Assembly: GCF_021233055.1 (NCBI RefSeq)
Contig: NZ_CP089538.1
Span: 2,124,501 to 2,188,500 of the forward strand
Origin: Spirosoma oryzicola
Lineage (GTDB): Bacteria; Bacteroidota; Bacteroidia; Cytophagales; Spirosomataceae
Direction: 5' to 3'
Length of the DNA: 64,000 nucleotides
Position 1 is the first letter of the stretch, and each line of letters starts with the position of its first letter. Positions 61,273 to 64,000 of this stretch are shown one piece after another. The notes under the pieces are model-generated. The model was not told the origin of the DNA, did not search any database, and worked only from the letters and a program-made list of their open reading frames with translations. The position numbers and the translations under genes were made by a program.

Positions 61273-63678
61273 ATGCTGCAAAATTACTTTACTATTGCCT
61301 GGCGACAGTTGCTCAAGAATCGAGCGTATGCATTAATCAATGTCACAGGACTAGCTCTTGGCATGAGTTGCGCCCTGCTGATTTTTGCCTTGGTTCGTTA
61401 CCATTATCAGACCGACCGGCATCATCACCACTACGACCGCATTTATCAATTCACGACTCGGTTTACTTCGTCCGGTGATAATGGTAGTATACGGGGTGTG
61501 CCTTATCCCTTCGGTAAAGCAGTACGTACCGATCACCCTGGTATCGAGCAGCTGGCAATGCTGGAAGAATGGTACTCGCCCCTGATCGTAGTGCCAGTTG
61601 CTGGCAGGCCCGACAAGAAAATAAAGGAAAAGCGGTATGCCGGCGCGTTTGTCGAACCTGCCTTTTTTCGCATCTTCGACTACACCTGGCTGGCCGGTGG
61701 GCCTGATGATCTTGGGCAACCCGGTACGGTAGTTCTTAGTGAAAACATGGCTCGTCGGTGCTTTGGTCGTGCTACGAATGTCGTTGGTCGTACGCTTCGG
61801 CTGGACGCCCGAATACCGGCTCGGGTCGTGGGTGTTTTTGCCGATTATCGGGACAATACGGACCTGGCCTATCCGGTTATGGCTTCATGGGCATCGCTCA
61901 AGGAGCAACGTGGCAACCGCCCCGAAAACGAACCTTTCGACAACCTCAACGGCAGCACGCATTGCTACGCGCTATTTAACAGCCAGTTCTCAGCCGCTGA
62001 CTGGAACCGCGAGTTGCCGACGTTTGTCAAAAAATATAATCCTAAAAACGCCAAAGAGACGGATTATCCAGCCGTGTTGTTCAGCACCATGCACCTGTCG
62101 TCCGAGTTGGGTGGAGTGGGTCGGGAGCTACTGGTCGCGCTGATCGCCATTGGCCTGCTGCTGATTGGAACGGCGAGTATCAATTTTGTCAATCTAGCCA
62201 CCGCCCAGGCTCTTAACCGGGCGCGGGAAGTGGGCGTACGGAAAGTACTGGGCAGTACAACGACCCAGCTTTTCTGGCAGTTTATAGGAGAAACCACGTT
62301 CATTGTGCTGGTTGCTACGGCGTTGGCTATTGGCTTGTTTCACTACGGGCAGCTATTAGCGCACGAATACCTCAGCGGTCCTTTCCGGTTCACCTTTTAC
62401 TTTACACCGTCGGTACTGGGCTGGTTACTGCTGCTGGTAAGCTCTGTTATCGGGTTGGCCGGTTTATATCCTGCGCTGGTGCTCGCTGGCTTTCGCCCTG
62501 CGGTGGTACTGGCCGGTCGGCTCACCACACGACAGGCCGGTGGTATTTCGCTCCGGCGGGGGTTGGTGGTCGCGCAGTTTGCCATTGCACAACTGCTCAT
62601 CATCGGACTCGTGGTGGTCGCTCGTCAGCTGCATTACGTACAAACCAAAGACGTCGGCTTTCGTAAAGACGCGATCCTGACCGTTCATCTGCCCGACAGC
62701 CCTAGCCAGGACCGTACTAAAATGAGCACCTTCCACCACCTGGTCGCTGCATTGCCGGAGGTCGCTAAGTTCAGCTATTCGATGGCTGGCCCCCCCCAGT
62801 CAAACTGGACGAGTCAGACGAGGGTTCGCTTCGAGAACCGTACGGAAGAGGAGCCCTATAGTCCCCAACAGGTCTGGGCCGATGCGGATTATGTGGACCT
62901 CTATGGCCTTAAACTAGTGGCTGGCCGTAATTTGCAACCCTCCGATACCGCACGGGAGGCCCTGGTCAACGAAACGTTTGCTCGTCAGTTAGGTTTCGAC
63001 CGTCCGGCCAGCGTCGTTGGTAAAGTGCTTTATAAAGGTGGATTCGCTCCGCTGAAAATTGTCGGTGTCCTGAAAGATTACAACCAGCAGGACTTAAAAC
63101 GAAGCATTATTCCCTTGTTCCTAACCACGTTTGCCTATGGGTACTACTCCGCCAACATTCAACTCCAATCGTCCAATTACCACCGGACCTTAAGTCAGTT
63201 GGAGAAAATCTATAATCAGGTTTATACCAGTAGTGTTTTTGAACCAGAATTCGTTGATCAGCAGCTGGAAAACGCCTACCGACAGGAGCAGACGATGGGC
63301 AAACTGGTCAACTTTTTCGCCGGGGTTGCCTTGCTGATTGGCTGTATGGGACTGTATGGACTGATCCTGTTCATGGTTGCCCAGAAAACAAAAGAAGTCG
63401 GCATCCGAAAAGTGTTGGGGGCTAGCATCGGTAGCATTCTGTGGCTATTCAGCCGGGAGTTTGTGCGACTGATTAGTTTTGCCTTTGTGCTGGCTGCTCC
63501 GGTGGCGTGGTGGGTCATGGATAGCTGGCTGGGAAATTTTCAGTACCGCATTCACTTGGGGTCGGGTATCTTTTTGGTCGCCCTGCTCACTACCGTTTTA
63601 GTCGCTCTGTTGACAATAAGTGTTCAAAGTGTCCGGGCCGCCCTGAGGAATCCGGTCAAATCGCTTCGCTCCGAATAA
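61273..63678 (+). CDS. FtsX/MacB-type ABC transporter permease
   Basis: The 801-residue inner-membrane protein begins MLQNYFTIAWRQLLKNRAYA at the ATG 61273. The in-frame TTG at 61261 is rejected because it adds only four residues. Unlike the 38868 gene it has no permease-prefix domain and no PadR gene beside it. Two FtsX units with periplasmic MacB-like domains are present, marked by LNRAREVGVRKVLGSTT and TKEVGIRKVLGAS. No ATPase is adjacent. The shared upstream motif suggests coregulation with the other permease. Confidence 0.9.
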   Translation: MLQNYFTIAWRQLLKNRAYALINVTGLALGMSCALLIFALVRYHYQTDRHHHHYDRIYQFTTRFTSSGDNGSIRGVPYPFGKAVRTDHPGIEQLAMLEEWYSPLIVVPVAGRPDKKIKEKRYAGAFVEPAFFRIFDYTWLAGGPDDLGQPGTVVLSENMARRCFGRATNVVGRTLRLDARIPARVVGVFADYRDNTDLAYPVMASWASLKEQRGNRPENEPFDNLNGSTHCYALFNSQFSAADWNRELPTFVKKYNPKNAKETDYPAVLFSTMHLSSELGGVGRELLVALIAIGLLLIGTASINFVNLATAQALNRAREVGVRKVLGSTTTQLFWQFIGETTFIVLVATALAIGLFHYGQLLAHEYLSGPFRFTFYFTPSVLGWLLLLVSSVIGLAGLYPALVLAGFRPAVVLAGRLTTRQAGGISLRRGLVVAQFAIAQLLIIGLVVVARQLHYVQTKDVGFRKDAILTVHLPDSPSQDRTKMSTFHHLVAALPEVAKFSYSMAGPPQSNWTSQTRVRFENRTEEEPYSPQQVWADADYVDLYGLKLVAGRNLQPSDTAREALVNETFARQLGFDRPASVVGKVLYKGGFAPLKIVGVLKDYNQQDLKRSIIPLFLTTFAYGYYSANIQLQSSNYHRTLSQLEKIYNQVYTSSVFEPEFVDQQLENAYRQEQTMGKLVNFFAGVALLIGCMGLYGLILFMVAQKTKEVGIRKVLGASIGSILWLFSREFVRLISFAFVLAAPVAWWVMDSWLGNFQYRIHLGSGIFLVALLTTVLVALLTISVQSVRAALRNPVKSLRSE

Positions 63679-63712
63679 GGCTGAGTGTAATAGTGCAGGA
63701 CGAGGTTAACTA

Positions 63713-63752
63713 AAGGCCAAGTCACGACTATCGATAGCCGTGATTTGGCCTT
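63713..63752. terminator. Terminator after the second ABC permease
   Basis: AAGGCCAAGTCACG (63713-63726) pairs with CGTGATTTGGCCTT (63739-63752), with one G-T wobble, around a 12-nt loop. T-rich bases follow. Confidence 0.75.
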
Positions 63753-63922
63753 CGTGTTTTTGCGTATGGGAAACAGGGCCACCTAACCCAAAAAGCTGTT
63801 TTTTACATGGTTGAGCACTGCTTTATGAGGGTGAAGGCGTTTCCTAAGATAAAGTAGCTTGGCTTTGTAAATACCTTTTGGGAGTGTTCAGTATCCAATG
63901 AAATCCTGCTAGCCTCCTCAAC

Positions 63923-64000
63923 ATGAACAACACACGAGTTTACAAAATGGCTTTTGCCAGCGTTTACCCGCATTACATTCAGAAAGCCGAAAAGAAAGGG
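63923..64000 (+). CDS. DUF2200 family protein, N-terminal part (runs off window)
   Basis: ATG at 63923 opens a frame that continues to the last base: [20 protein letters not shown], then KAEKKG. This is the typical start of DUF2200 proteins, small (about 115-residue) cytoplasmic proteins of unknown function. Only 26 residues are visible. Confidence 0.85.
   Translation, partial: MNNTRVYKMAFASVYPHYIQKAEKKG

Overview
The window looks like chromosome of a Cytophagales bacterium of the Spirosoma/Larkinella type (phylum Bacteroidota). Supporting signs are two large secreted proteins with type IX secretion (T9SS) C-terminal sorting domains, PorT-like outer-membrane barrels, FtsX-type ABC permeases with a permease-prefix domain beside a PadR regulator, a TIGR03643 protein, few Shine-Dalgarno sites, TAnnTTTG-type -7 boxes, and a one-piece tmRNA whose tag ends in YAMAA. 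Genus-level placement is inference. Most genes have a balanced base composition. One block (about 6.6-9.5 kb) is strikingly AT-rich and looks acquired.

Layout. 1-5.3 kb: the end of a TonB-dependent siderophore receptor, a PepSY membrane protein (together an iron-uptake pair), a PQQ-dependent dehydrogenase with an inserted haem c domain, and a secreted alpha/beta hydrolase. 6.16-6.53 kb: tmRNA (ssrA) with its terminator. Directly after it, 6.6-9.5 kb holds a three-gene AT-rich cassette: an acidic protein, a HEPN-like protein with an R-x4-H motif, and a PIN-like nuclease. A 21-bp-stem hairpin closes it. This is the best candidate for an undescribed RNA-targeting defence or toxin system. 9.7-11.4 kb holds minus-strand remains of a mobile element (a Toprim primase-like protein, a 5'-truncated gene and a small ORF).

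11.5-24.4 kb is mixed envelope and housekeeping: lipoproteins, a DUF1206 membrane protein, an M23 peptidase, a family IV esterase, a Wzi-type protein, an alcohol dehydrogenase/SDR pair, and a clearly broken phosphoribosyltransferase gene. 24.7-38.0 kb holds an FkbM methyltransferase, two tandem DUF421 proteins with zinc ribbons, a trehalose-synthase-like lipoprotein followed by TreZ, an FAD oxidoreductase/phosphonatase-like pair of proposed aminophosphonate breakdown, pncB, rpoN, a PAP2-like protein and an enoyl-CoA hydratase.

38.0-43.8 kb: tRNA-Arg(ACG), a PadR/ABC-permease operon with paired TGTCC-N6-GGACA sites upstream, then about 2 kb with a single gene. That stretch contains a 60-bp spacerless perfect palindrome, diverged repeats and a candidate structured RNA. 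43.8-51 kb: small outer-membrane proteins, lipoproteins, and an ECF sigma factor followed by a protein joining an inner-membrane segment to a barrel-like C-terminus. 51-64 kb: two giant T9SS-secreted proteins (a beta-helix protein and a CBM3-bearing adhesin-like protein), an acyltransferase, a 42-residue membrane peptide, a DUF5694 protein, a second ABC permease with the same TGTCC/GGACA motif upstream, and the start of a DUF2200 gene. No CRISPR array, rRNA gene or intact insertion sequence was seen.
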